Below, piece after piece: positions 36,806-45,800 of a stretch of 64,000 nucleotides of DNA. The DNA is from Xenorhabdus stockiae (lineage in GTDB: Bacteria > Pseudomonadota > Gammaproteobacteria > Enterobacterales > Enterobacteriaceae): assembly GCF_002632825.1 (NCBI RefSeq), contig NZ_NJAJ01000014.1:1-64000 (forward strand), in the 5' to 3' direction. Both the position numbers and the translations under genes were made by a program. Positions within the stretch are counted from its first letter, which is position 1; each line of letters starts with the position of its first letter. Under the pieces are notes generated by a model that was given only the letters and a program-made list of their open reading frames with translations, was not told the DNA's origin and did not search any database.

Positions 36806-38407
36806 TCAGTGCCGCGCAAGCCTGCAAGCAACCAGATAGCCGGAGGTTCCTGCTAATCCGGGTCCAGGATGTGCTGATGCTCCAATATGAAAGACATTAC
36901 GAATAAAAGTCTGATGTGCTTTCGTCCTTTTTGAAGACGCAAAGGGACGCAGCCAGAAAAATTGGTCAGGGGTACAAACTCCTGAATAGGGATCTCCCCC
37001 CACCAAATTACAGTTCAGTGTCTGTAAATCTGTCGGAGAATATGCCCTACGGCCAACAATAGTGGATGAAAACCCCGGGATTACTCTCTCCAGACGAGCC
37101 TGTACGCGATCTGCGAACGCTTCACGAACAGCATCATTCCATTTGCCATCTTCGGGAATGGGGATTTCTCCCAGTGCATCTCCTTTCAGATGAGTGGGCA
37201 ACTCCTGCATCTGAATCCATAAAATCCATCCACCTTCAGGAGCTCGCCCCGGATCAAGCGCAACCGGCTGACCTATAGCTAATGTCGGGTGTTCCGGCAA
37301 ATAACCATTATTAGCCTGTGTTACCGACAGACAAATTTCTTGCATACTTTCTGTTAAGTGAATAAGCGGCACATGGCATAATTTTGGCTCACTCCATGAC
37401 GGAGGAGAATTCAGGGCAAAGTGAACCTGCATTCCACCACGCCCATAGCGATATCCCTGCGCATGTTGTTGAACTGTCTCAGGAACATTATCCAGTAAGT
37501 GACCATAAAGCTGTTGCGGAGTGACATTGCAGACCACGGCATCAGTAGCGTGATAAACCCTTTCCCCGGCGATGACACCAGAAGCACGGCACTTTCGCCC
37601 CCGCTGATGAGTGATAATATGATCAACATTGGTATGCGTGAGAAGCTGCCCCCCATGCTGTTCTATAATCCTTTTCAACGCTTCAACAATGCTGATACTT
37701 CCCCCTTTAACTACCGGCATTCCTCCCGATACCACCGCAGCAAAAGTGAGTTTTCCAATCAGGGCTGAACTGGCATCATCCGGCCCCAGACCGGTATGCA
37801 AGGCCCATGGCGCAATCAGGGAGCGGATGAAATCGGACTGCAATTCACGTTCAGACCAGCGCCGGAACGTTTCCAGTGAATGACCGGAAAATTCCACCAG
37901 CCCATCGATACCGCGTTTTCGCCATTCACTAAACAGTAACCGGAGTACGCTGAAACCATAAGGGTTTTGTCCCAGCAAGCTGAATACCAATTCAGCATCA
38001 TCATGAAGAATTTGCTGCACCATGTAGCGAAATGCTTCTCCGTCTTTTCCTGCAATTTCATCAAGCTGCAATGCAGCAGGTAAAACGCCCCGCTTTAACG
38101 CAATTCCCCGACCATTCGGCTGAACCAGCCCAGTGGAATAATCACTTTGTATGAACTCTACACCCGCTTTTTCTAATTCCGGCTTCAGTACCTGATAAGC
38201 CGGGCTACTCAAAAATAGCGGATACCAGCAGGAGAGCACATCATGGATATAACCGGGGAAAAGTTCTTCTGTGCGGATACATCCCCCCAGCACCGCATTC
38301 CGTTCCAGTACCAGAACAGATTTTCCCCAGATGGACAGTAGCGCAGCACATACCAGTGAATTTATTCCACTGCCGATAATAATGACTTGTGGTTTAGAAC
38401 TGTTCAT
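36806..38407 (-). CDS. Phytoene-desaturase / PYROXD2-like FAD oxidoreductase
   Basis: The 533-residue protein has an N-terminal FAD-binding motif (VIIIGSGINSLVCAALL, residues 8-24) and ERNAVLGG typical of the CrtI/PYROXD2 group (COG1233). It has a second conserved region (VVKGGSISIVEALKRIIEQHGG) and a C-terminal FAD motif (NVFHIGASAHPGPGLAGTSGY). Family members desaturate or isomerise carotenoids or oxidise other lipophilic substrates; bacterial PYROXD2-like enzymes are mostly unassigned. The start overlaps the stop of the cyclase gene by 4 bp, showing tight translational coupling. In this operon it is a candidate for a dehydrogenation step on the aromatic intermediate. Confidence 0.8.
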   Translation of the reverse strand: MNSSKPQVIIIGSGINSLVCAALLSIWGKSVLVLERNAVLGGCIRTEELFPGYIHDVLSCWYPLFLSSPAYQVLKPELEKAGVEFIQSDYSTGLVQPNGRGIALKRGVLPAALQLDEIAGKDGEAFRYMVQQILHDDAELVFSLLGQNPYGFSVLRLLFSEWRKRGIDGLVEFSGHSLETFRRWSERELQSDFIRSLIAPWALHTGLGPDDASSALIGKLTFAAVVSGGMPVVKGGSISIVEALKRIIEQHGGQLLTHTNVDHIITHQRGRKCRASGVIAGERVYHATDAVVCNVTPQQLYGHLLDNVPETVQQHAQGYRYGRGGMQVHFALNSPPSWSEPKLCHVPLIHLTESMQEICLSVTQANNGYLPEHPTLAIGQPVALDPGRAPEGGWILWIQMQELPTHLKGDALGEIPIPEDGKWNDAVREAFADRVQARLERVIPGFSSTIVGRRAYSPTDLQTLNCNLVGGDPYSGVCTPDQFFWLRPFASSKRTKAHQTFIRNVFHIGASAHPGPGLAGTSGYLVACRLARH

Positions 38408-39204
38408 AGGGGTGTTCCATCAGGCTGTTCAACCAGTGCCAGAACTCGCAGAGGGCTTCCCGAACCCCCTTCAATTTTAAGGGGAGCAGCAATAATAACG
38501 GTTCCGACTGGTGGTAATAAATCTAGGTTTTTCAGACATTGCAAACCGTATTTATTTGCTCCGTGCATCAGGGTGTGACAAGGATAAGCCACGGGCCATG
38601 AATAAGACTGCCCGGCATCAGTATTGATAGTTTCCACCCCAAAGCCCCGGATATTACGTTTATGGATAAGCCACTCTACTGTTTCCTGATCAGGCCCCGG
38701 TGTATGGGCTCCGTCATCACGCATATTGAGGAAGCTAGCGGGATCATCCGCCCGTTTTGACCAGTCAGTACGGAACAGCAGCCATGCTCCAGCAGGGATT
38801 TGCCTGTGTCGATTTTCCCATTCAAGCAGGAAGTCAATGGTCAGCAACCAATCGGGATTTTTTGCCACTTGTTGGCTGGCATCCACAACGACTGCGGGTG
38901 CCACAAAATTATGCAGCGGAATGCTATCAACGGTATTATCTGAGTAATCTTTGCCGCTGACCCAATGCGCTGGAGCATCAAAGTGGGTGCCTGTATGCTC
39001 TCCACAACTGAAATTATTCCAATACCAGCCCGGCCCGTTTTCGTCGTAACAAGAAATACGCTCCATTTTGAATGACCAGACTTGCCCATATTGTTCAGGT
39101 AACTGTAAAGCCGGGAAATCAGGCGATAAAGTCTGTGTAAGATCAATCACCTTCACTCCCCCCTGATCCAACGCTGTGGTGAACATATTTAGCAGGCTTT
39201 TCAT
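38404..39204 (-). CDS. Cyclase-family metal-dependent hydrolase (kynurenine formamidase / isatin hydrolase-like)
   Basis: The 266-residue product carries the family signature HTGTHFDAPAHW, with His70, His74, Asp76 and His80 as metal ligands (HxGTHxDxPxH). It begins with the usual strand VKVIDLTQTLSPDFP. This family includes kynurenine formamidase (KynB) and isatin hydrolase, both of which hydrolyse an amide linked to an aniline-type nitrogen. KynB proteins are near 210 residues, so the longer form here resembles the isatin-hydrolase/cyclase branch more. Start and stop overlap both neighbours by 4 bp (ATGA), and AGAGGA precedes the ATG. Next to a StyA-like monooxygenase and reductase, ring opening of an oxidised indole such as isatin is an attractive but unproven role. 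Confidence 0.82.
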   Translation of the reverse strand: MKSLLNMFTTALDQGGVKVIDLTQTLSPDFPALQLPEQYGQVWSFKMERISCYDENGPGWYWNNFSCGEHTGTHFDAPAHWVSGKDYSDNTVDSIPLHNFVAPAVVVDASQQVAKNPDWLLTIDFLLEWENRHRQIPAGAWLLFRTDWSKRADDPASFLNMRDDGAHTPGPDQETVEWLIHKRNIRGFGVETINTDAGQSYSWPVAYPCHTLMHGANKYGLQCLKNLDLLPPVGTVIIAAPLKIEGGSGSPLRVLALVEQPDGTPL

Positions 39205-39794
39205 GCATCCTCTCCCAGATTGTTTCCCACATCATGCAACTCCGTAAACATACCGCAGTGAAAAACCAACGGCTTACCTTCGAGGCTGGCAATACGTTTC
39301 ACCTGACCAATCATCAACAAATGATCACCGACATGGGTTTGCTGGTGGTTCGAGCAAACCAGTGTTGCTATTGCGCCACAAATTGCTGGGATCCCTTCCG
39401 GCGTCTCTTGTACAGGAATATCCTGAAACTTGTTTTCAACCCTCGGATTAGCAAACCGCAGAGCCAGTTCCTGATGGTCACAGCTAAGAATGCTAATCGT
39501 AAAATATTCACAGTTCTGGAATACAGTCAGATTGGGAGAGTGGTTGACCAGGCTCCAGAGTATCAGCGGTGGCTCCAGTGAAAGTGATGCAAATGAATTG
39601 ATGGTCAGACCTACATTACGCCCGTCTGCCGTTCGTGTCGCAACAATGGCAACACCGGTTGGGTAGCTCCCAAGAATGGTACGCAATGCCCTTGCCTCAA
39701 ATTCGGTTATTCCCCATTCAGTACCGGGTAACATTGCTGCGCTGTTCTGGATATTCATGGTCATGTTGACTTTTTCCACACTGAAATTCTCCAC
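39201..39794 (-). CDS. Flavin reductase, HpaC/StyB-like
   Basis: The 197-residue product is a split-barrel FMN-binding reductase. Conserved features are ILGSYPTGVAIVATR, GLTINSFASLSLEPPLILWSL, FTISILS and, near the end, GDHLLMIGQV-RI. Such enzymes use NAD(P)H to supply reduced flavin to a partner monooxygenase. The gene lies 45 bp downstream of a StyA-like monooxygenase, matching the styAB gene order. Starts at GTG 39794 (AGGG 7 nt upstream), GTG 39779 (GGAG 7 nt upstream) and ATG 39764 are all possible; the domain itself begins after all three. It overlaps the cyclase by 4 bp. Confidence 0.88.
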   Translation of the reverse strand: MENFSVEKVNMTMNIQNSAAMLPGTEWGITEFEARALRTILGSYPTGVAIVATRTADGRNVGLTINSFASLSLEPPLILWSLVNHSPNLTVFQNCEYFTISILSCDHQELALRFANPRVENKFQDIPVQETPEGIPAICGAIATLVCSNHQQTHVGDHLLMIGQVKRIASLEGKPLVFHCGMFTELHDVGNNLGEDA

Positions 39795-39839
39795 ACTAAA
39801 ACCCTGCTTTTCAGGTAGCTTGTTAAATCACTTGCTTAA

Positions 39840-41090
39840 TTAAGAATTAGCCGCCTGTGCATGTTGTGTCTGTGAGTTAATGTAGGCTTCACAGGCGTCA
39901 CTGTCCCGCCACCACGGAAACAGTATAGGAGGGTGATTGAAAGCATTGGCCATTGTGCTGGCAAGTGCCGGCAACTGCTGAGCTGCGCCTAATAGATGCA
40001 GGATATGAGGTTTTGGTGGGATAAGCAGACTGTTTGTCCATTCCGCTACATACTGGCTGTAATCCCAGAATCGCTCAAAGGTATCGTTCATCCATTCTGC
40101 CGTAAAAGGTTTGTCACCACGGGCAAGAATCGATTCGTAATAGACCTGACAGGCTTTGGTCGCATTGTTGGAGCCTTGTCCGGTAAGCGGATCATTTGTC
40201 ACTACCGCATCACCCAGTCCAAAGACCTGACGCCCAGACGGTAATGTCAGTACCGGTTTGCGCACTACCGGTGCGAAACGTCCGGCCAGAATGCCGTTCT
40301 CATCGGTCAGTTCTACTTTTTCGCAACGTGCGGCTTCCCACGGCAGAAAGGTTTTAAGGATGCGGAGGCTATAAGCCAGATGCTCCTGCGGTGTTCTGGC
40401 TTCCTGCCAGCCATCCATTGCTCCTCCCGGTATTCCTTCAAAGACCATAATGTCACAGGGACCGCTCAGAGTCAGAGCAGGAAAAACAAAATACTCACCT
40501 ACTCCGGGGATCAGGTTGAAAGAAACCCGTGAATATTCAGGCACTGGCAGCATACCATTCACATAAGTCAGTGCCAGTCCACGCTGCGGCTTATCATAGG
40601 GGGAACGGGTTGCATCACGCTCCAGCAATCTCACAACTTCCCCTTTTCCGCCCGCCAGAATAACCAATTCATGAGTAGATGCCAGCTGCTCCAACTCATT
40701 AACACCTACATCAAGAATCACCAAATTACCGCCACGGGAAGCAAACAACTCCATCCAGAAAGGCATTTTAATGCGCTGATCAACCGCCTGTGCGTACTTA
40801 TCGAGCCGGGCGCTCCAGTCAATGACTTTGGTATTTGGTATTTCCGGATGCGGAACAGCGAAACCGATTCCTTCAACTGGCGGACATAGTGCTTCCCATT
40901 TATTCAACCCCAGCTTCCGCTCAAACTGTAAAGAAGAATCGAACATACACTGGCTCGACATCACCCGACCATTCCGGACATCATCAGGGGTGCGATTGGT
41001 AACTACAGTTACCTGATAGCCCTTGTCAAGTAGACCAAGGGCCAGAGGCAGTCCGGCCTGACCACCTCCCACAATAGCGATACGACGCAT
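39840..41090 (-). CDS. StyA-like flavoprotein monooxygenase (styrene/indole monooxygenase family)
   Basis: The 416-residue protein is a group E flavoprotein monooxygenase. Visible landmarks are the FAD motif RIAIVGGGQAGLPLALGL (residues 3-20), SPYDKPQRGLAL in the middle (compare SPFEKPQRALCV in Pseudomonas StyA) and FGLGDAVVTNDPLTGQGSN in the C-terminal third, matching StyA's GLGD...DP...GQGAN. These enzymes take reduced FAD from a separate reductase, encoded here by the next gene, and epoxidise styrene or the 2,3-bond of indole. ATG has GGAGA 8 nt upstream, 62 bp after the SDR gene. Because Photorhabdus-type bacteria can make indole from tryptophan, indole is a reasonable physiological candidate. 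Styrene or a specialised metabolite cannot be excluded. Confidence 0.88.
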   Translation of the reverse strand: MRRIAIVGGGQAGLPLALGLLDKGYQVTVVTNRTPDDVRNGRVMSSQCMFDSSLQFERKLGLNKWEALCPPVEGIGFAVPHPEIPNTKVIDWSARLDKYAQAVDQRIKMPFWMELFASRGGNLVILDVGVNELEQLASTHELVILAGGKGEVVRLLERDATRSPYDKPQRGLALTYVNGMLPVPEYSRVSFNLIPGVGEYFVFPALTLSGPCDIMVFEGIPGGAMDGWQEARTPQEHLAYSLRILKTFLPWEAARCEKVELTDENGILAGRFAPVVRKPVLTLPSGRQVFGLGDAVVTNDPLTGQGSNNATKACQVYYESILARGDKPFTAEWMNDTFERFWDYSQYVAEWTNSLLIPPKPHILHLLGAAQQLPALASTMANAFNHPPILFPWWRDSDACEAYINSQTQHAQAANS

Positions 41091-41152
41091 GGTATTTTTC
41101 TCCTACCTTGTATTTCATTTCAACGATGTTTTGTGACAAGAACGATTTGCGA

Positions 41153-41941
41153 CTATTCCGCCAGACGGCAAATGGCAGGTTTTGCCTGCTCAGGTCCCAT
41201 CACTGAATAACCACCATCAACGGAGTAATCGGCTCCGGTCACAAAGCTCGACAAATCAGAAAGAAGAAAGGACACGACCTGAGCAATTTCTTCAGGATCG
41301 CCCGCACGGCCAAGTAAGTGATAATCTGCGGCAACTTCATCTGTTTTCCGGCGACTGCCCTGAGTCAGTTCATCCATGACCCGTGACCAGGTCCAACCCG
41401 GTGAAACGGAGTTCACACGAATGCGATCAGCGGCATAGTCCATTGCCATGCTGCGGGTAACTTGTAATAAAGCGGCTTTTGAGGCGGGATATAGCCAACG
41501 ACCTGTCTGGGCAACAGAGGATGAAACGCTGGTGAAGTTAACAATTGCTCCACCTCCGGCTGCCATAAAATAAGGATGGGCAAACTGGGCAGCCTTGACG
41601 GCGCTGACCACATTAATATTCAGTGCCGTCAGCCACATTTCGCGGCCGGAGTCGGCACCATCATCCAGATAAGTTGCAGCAAGATTAACGAGACAGTTAA
41701 GGCGGCCATAATAAGCAGCCACCTCGTGTATCCCCTGAGAGAGCTGTTTGTCATCAGCAATATCAACAGGCCAGAAATGAATATCATCAGGTCGGACATC
41801 GCAGGCTTTTTTTCCGCCTTCACGATCAATATCAAAAATAGCAACCTTAACACCATATTCACTCAATACTCTGGCAACGGCCGCACCTATTTTGGTTGCA
41901 CCACCAGTAACAATAGCGACCTTATTACTTAATCCTTTCAT
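41153..41941 (-). CDS. Short-chain dehydrogenase/reductase (SDR), first gene of the StyAB-like operon
   Basis: ATG at 41941 with AAGGGG upstream gives 262 residues; the open frame extends 10 codons further without support. Classical SDR motifs are present: TGGATKIG (12-19), NLAATY in place of NNAG, Ser138-140 in TSVSSS and Tyr151-x3-Lys155 in YPASK, ending with VTGADYSVDGGYSVMG. Asp37 and Asp39 after the second strand (IFDIDR) favour NAD over NADP. Indole-degrading iif-type clusters in Acinetobacter contain SDR enzymes that oxidise the indole dihydrodiol, so an equivalent step is plausible. Upstream are four 15-bp-spaced GAATAG repeats that may be operator sites. Confidence 0.88.
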   Translation of the reverse strand: MKGLSNKVAIVTGGATKIGAAVARVLSEYGVKVAIFDIDREGGKKACDVRPDDIHFWPVDIADDKQLSQGIHEVAAYYGRLNCLVNLAATYLDDGADSGREMWLTALNINVVSAVKAAQFAHPYFMAAGGGAIVNFTSVSSSVAQTGRWLYPASKAALLQVTRSMAMDYAADRIRVNSVSPGWTWSRVMDELTQGSRRKTDEVAADYHLLGRAGDPEEIAQVVSFLLSDLSSFVTGADYSVDGGYSVMGPEQAKPAICRLAE

Positions 41942-42873
41942 GAGTGATCCCCTTGTACATATATCTGCCACTATTCAGGACAAACTATCAGGACAAATTA
42001 TTCGGTCGGAGCAAGAAGTTCGGGGCATTGAAAAAGGCACATTTTTGACTGAATAGCTTTTGTTCAAATAGATTTTGTTCGAATAGCTCGTGACTGAATA
42101 GCCGATCAGAGATATAAACACCGAATATCCAATCTCTTGTATATTTAGTGTTTTTATAATTAATAAATCATGGTGGGTATCATTACGTGAAAAAGATAAG
42201 AACAAATAGCCGATATTTGCAGGAAATATCCATCCAGTGCAGGTATTCAAAAATGTATTAAATAGATTTAAAGATTTAGAAATAAGATATTCTTTGTTTA
42301 ACTTATTCCATCACAGATCACACTGAGATAGTAACCCACGGAACTAATCATCCTGAAGTTCCGGATCTCAAGTCCGACATCATGGTTGCGAATTGCGATT
42401 AATCTGTTTCTGATTTACCGGAGAAAAACGCGTCCGTCTCGTTCTGGTCAATTATAATATTTGGCTAAAACATATTTCACCCAACACATCACTAACAATA
42501 AAAAATATCAATAATTAAACTCCCCCTATAATCAATAAAAAGACAAGAATAATAAAAAACAACATAGACACTAATTAAAACAACAACCAGCATTACACTA
42601 TAAATAACAACATCCATAAGTAATATAAAACAATCATATTCACATAAAAAATATACTCTGGTATTTTGGATAAACAAAAACCCAATTATTAAATAATAAC
42701 TCTATTTCACGAGGATGAGTGTTGAAAGATTGCAAGATTATTTGTAAGGACATCATGAGAGATGATGCTACGTTCTAACGTGCAAATTAAGATCAGGCAA
42801 ATCATCAGCCCTATTCATTTTGTACTATCAACTATGACTAACTTGTAAGCAGAATACACTCATATAAATAATT
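41942..42873. other. Long divergent intergenic region between the SDR operon and NRPS 2
   Basis: These 932 AT-rich bases hold the promoters of the minus-strand SDR/StyAB-like operon and the plus-strand NRPS. Two structures stand out: a cluster of 15-bp-periodic GAATAG repeats (42051-42101) and the leader shared with NRPS 1 (42709-42877). No regulator gene is present. Short open frames on the minus strand (41975-42250 and 42492-42677) have no protein-like composition. Confidence 0.6.
42051..42101 (+). repeat. Four direct GAATAG repeats at exact 15-bp spacing
   Basis: GAATAG, AAATAG, GAATAG and GAATAG begin at 42051, 42066, 42081 and 42096. The first two units continue CTTTTGTTC and ATTTTGTTC, and the third CTCGTGACT, echoing TTTTTGACT just before the first. 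The array lies about 110 bp upstream of the SDR start codon and could be an iterated regulator site or the product of replication slippage. Confidence 0.6.
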
Positions 42874-42877
42874 ATGA
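42709..42877 (+). promoter_or_regulatory. Conserved leader of NRPS 2 with mini-ORF and SD-less start
   Basis: The leader matches the one before NRPS 1. GAGGA (42711-42715) precedes GTTGAAAGATTGCAAGATTA and a stop, giving ATG 42715-42747 (MSVERLQDYL) and overlapping GTG 42719-42778 (MLKDCKIICKDIMRDDATF). A second conserved block, ACTTGTAAGCAGAATACACT with CATATAAATA after it, ends just before the NRPS ATG at 42874, again without a Shine-Dalgarno site. Confidence 0.5.
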
Positions 42878-45800
42878 GAAAAGCTGAGGATCATTTTAAT
42901 CCAGATTTATATCACCTCCACCCTGCTCAGGAGAATATATTTTACGAACAACTTCTTTATGAGAACAGACCAGTACATACCCTAAACTGGTATACATTAA
43001 TAGAGGAAAATGTTGATATTACCCTCTTGCAAAAAACATTGAATTTACTATATCAACATATCGATACTTTACGTTTACGTATATTCATCAATGCCGACAA
43101 TGAAGTGGTTCAATACATTCAGGAACAAAGTATTCCCACATTAATCAATGAATACGATGTTTCAACACTATCTGACTCTGAAAATCATGCACTTCTGTGG
43201 ATGAAGCAACAAAACAATATCCCTATAGATTACTTAAATGAAATACCCTACCAGTTCACATTAATCCGTCTTTCCAATGAAAAGCATTATTTTTTCACGA
43301 CATTCCACCATATTTTCATTGACGGCGTCGGATTATACCGATTTCACGAGTATGTTTATAAATTATATACATGCCTTAAAAATGGAACATCCACAACGTG
43401 GTTATCTGAAATTCCGCAATATCTCACGGCAGTAAAAAAAGCAAGAACCTATTTAAATAATTTTAATTATGAAGATGATGAAAATTATTGGCTGGATTTT
43501 TTAAAGAAAAATGAAATACACCAATTAACACCTTATTACCATAATAAAGGCTCTGATAATCAGACGCTGACATTACCACTCTCAGTTAAAAACGATTTAC
43601 GTACTTTTTGTCACGAAAACAAAACTAATTTACTTGCCGTCTTTTCCACACTTGCTTCTATTGTTATCGCTGAATTAACCAGGCAACAAGAGATAACTTT
43701 CAACACGACAAGTCATGGAAGAACAACAAAATCTGAAAAATATGTTGTCGGGATGCAAGCAAACACGTATCCAGTGCATTGCCATATTTCACGAGCCTCT
43801 TCCATCGTTAAGCAAATTAAACAAGTAGAATCAGCGCTGAAAAACAGCTATCTCCACGGGAAATTTCCCACTTCACATCTTACTCGTCTTGCGCAGCAAA
43901 ATAGAGTTTCTTTACCCAACATCCTGATTTTATATGACCGGTTTTCAGCATCGGATACTGAAATTGACCAAATTCAGCATTTTCATATAGACACTGAATT
44001 TAATATTAATCCCATCTTATTTAGGCTGAAAGACCATGGCCATGATCAAGAATTAAAAATAACCATCCAATATTTACAAGCCTATTTTAGTAATTCAGAG
44101 GTCAATAATATCCTTAAACGGTTAAATAACCTGATAACGGCTACTATTGACAACCCTGCTATTTTAGTCAGTGAATTACCTATCTTGTTAGAGCAGGAAC
44201 GCTATACCCTATTAAATATCTGGAATCAGACCGATGCTCCTTACCCGCAGGATAAAACCCTGCCACAGTTGTTTGAAGCGCAGGCGACAGCCAATCCGGA
44301 TAACGTTGCGCTGGTGTTTGAAGACGAAACCCTGACCTATCGCCAGCTTAATGAACGGGCAAACCAATTGGCACTTGTGATCCGTGAACGTTATCAACAA
44401 CAGCATAATGTACCTATGCCAACAGATACGTTGATCGCGCTCTATCTGGAACGCAGCCCGGAAATGGTCATCAGTATACTGGCGGTACTCAAAGCTGGCG
44501 GGGCTTATGTGCCTGTATCACCGGATTATCCCCCGGAGCGGATTCGGTTTATGCTGGACGATACTCAGTCTCCCTGTGTTGTGACCCAGCAGAAATTTCT
44601 GCCCACATTGCAAGCCTATACACAGACACCCGTAACGCTCCCCACCCTGATTGCCGCAGATGACAGGAGTGTCACTGAAAACGATTCAACAGAAAATCTG
44701 GCATTAGCCGGTCAGGCGACAGATTTAGCCTATGTTATTTATACTTCCGGCACGACCGGAAAACCCAAAGGCGTTTTGCAGACTCACCATAATGTCAGTC
44801 GCTTATTCACCTCCAGCCAAAAAGATTACCAGTTCGATCAACACGATGTCTGGGTGCTTTTCCATGCATATACGTTTGATTTCAGTGTGTGGGAATTATG
44901 GGGTGCCCTACTCTATGGCGGGCGTTTAATTATCCCCACGGTTGAGTGCACCAAAGATTTCCGCCAATTCAGCCGGTTATGCGCCGAACAGAAGGTGACG
45001 GTACTGAATCAAACGCCGGGGGCATTTTATGCCTTTATCGACGAAGCAGTAAGTAACAGCACAGAGTTTCCTCACCTTCGCTATGTGATCTTTGGTGGCG
45101 ATAAATTAAATCCGGTTCAGTTAACTCCCTGGTGGGATCGTTATGGTGATCAAAAACCGGCGCTCATCAATATGTATGGGATCACCGAAACCACCGTCCA
45201 TGTGACTTACAAAAAGTTAACGCAAGGCGATAGCAGTGCGGTATCCCGCATTGGGCGGCCCCTGAGCGACATGTCTGCCTACGTACTGGATCCTGCCGGA
45301 CAACTGGCTCCGATAGGTGCCCCCGGCGAACTTTACATTGGCGGCGCAGGGCTGGCACGAGGATATTTAAACCGACCGGAATTAACCGCCGAACGTTTTA
45401 TCGCAAACCCGTTTGCCAACGATAGGCACAAAGAACTGGGTTACACACGTCTGTATAAAACCGGTGATTTAGCCCGCTGGCTCCCCGATGGCGAACTGGA
45501 ATATCTGGGACGTAATGATTTTCAGGTCAAAATTCGCGGCTACCGTATTGAACTGGGCGAAATTGAAAGTGCGCTGGCGGCACATCCACAGGTTAAACAG
45601 GCCGTTGTCATCGATCGCGACTATCAGGGTAATACCTCATTGATCGCCTATCTGGTGATTGAGGGTGAACTTTCTGACGAAGGATTAATCAGCCATTTAT
45701 CTTCTTACCTGCCCGATTATATGCTGCCCGCCAGCTTTATCCGGATTGAGGCGATCCCGCTGACGCCAAACGGTAAAGTAGACCGCAGAGCCTTGCCGGA

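Noticed and set aside
41975-42250. 91-codon minus-strand open frame with repeated IGYSV segments
   Set aside because: The repeated peptide is just the translation of the GAATAG direct repeats; there is no ribosome site or family.
42492-42677. 61-codon hydrophobic minus-strand frame upstream of NRPS 2
   Set aside because: Its composition is explained by TA-rich intergenic DNA and no start signals are visible.
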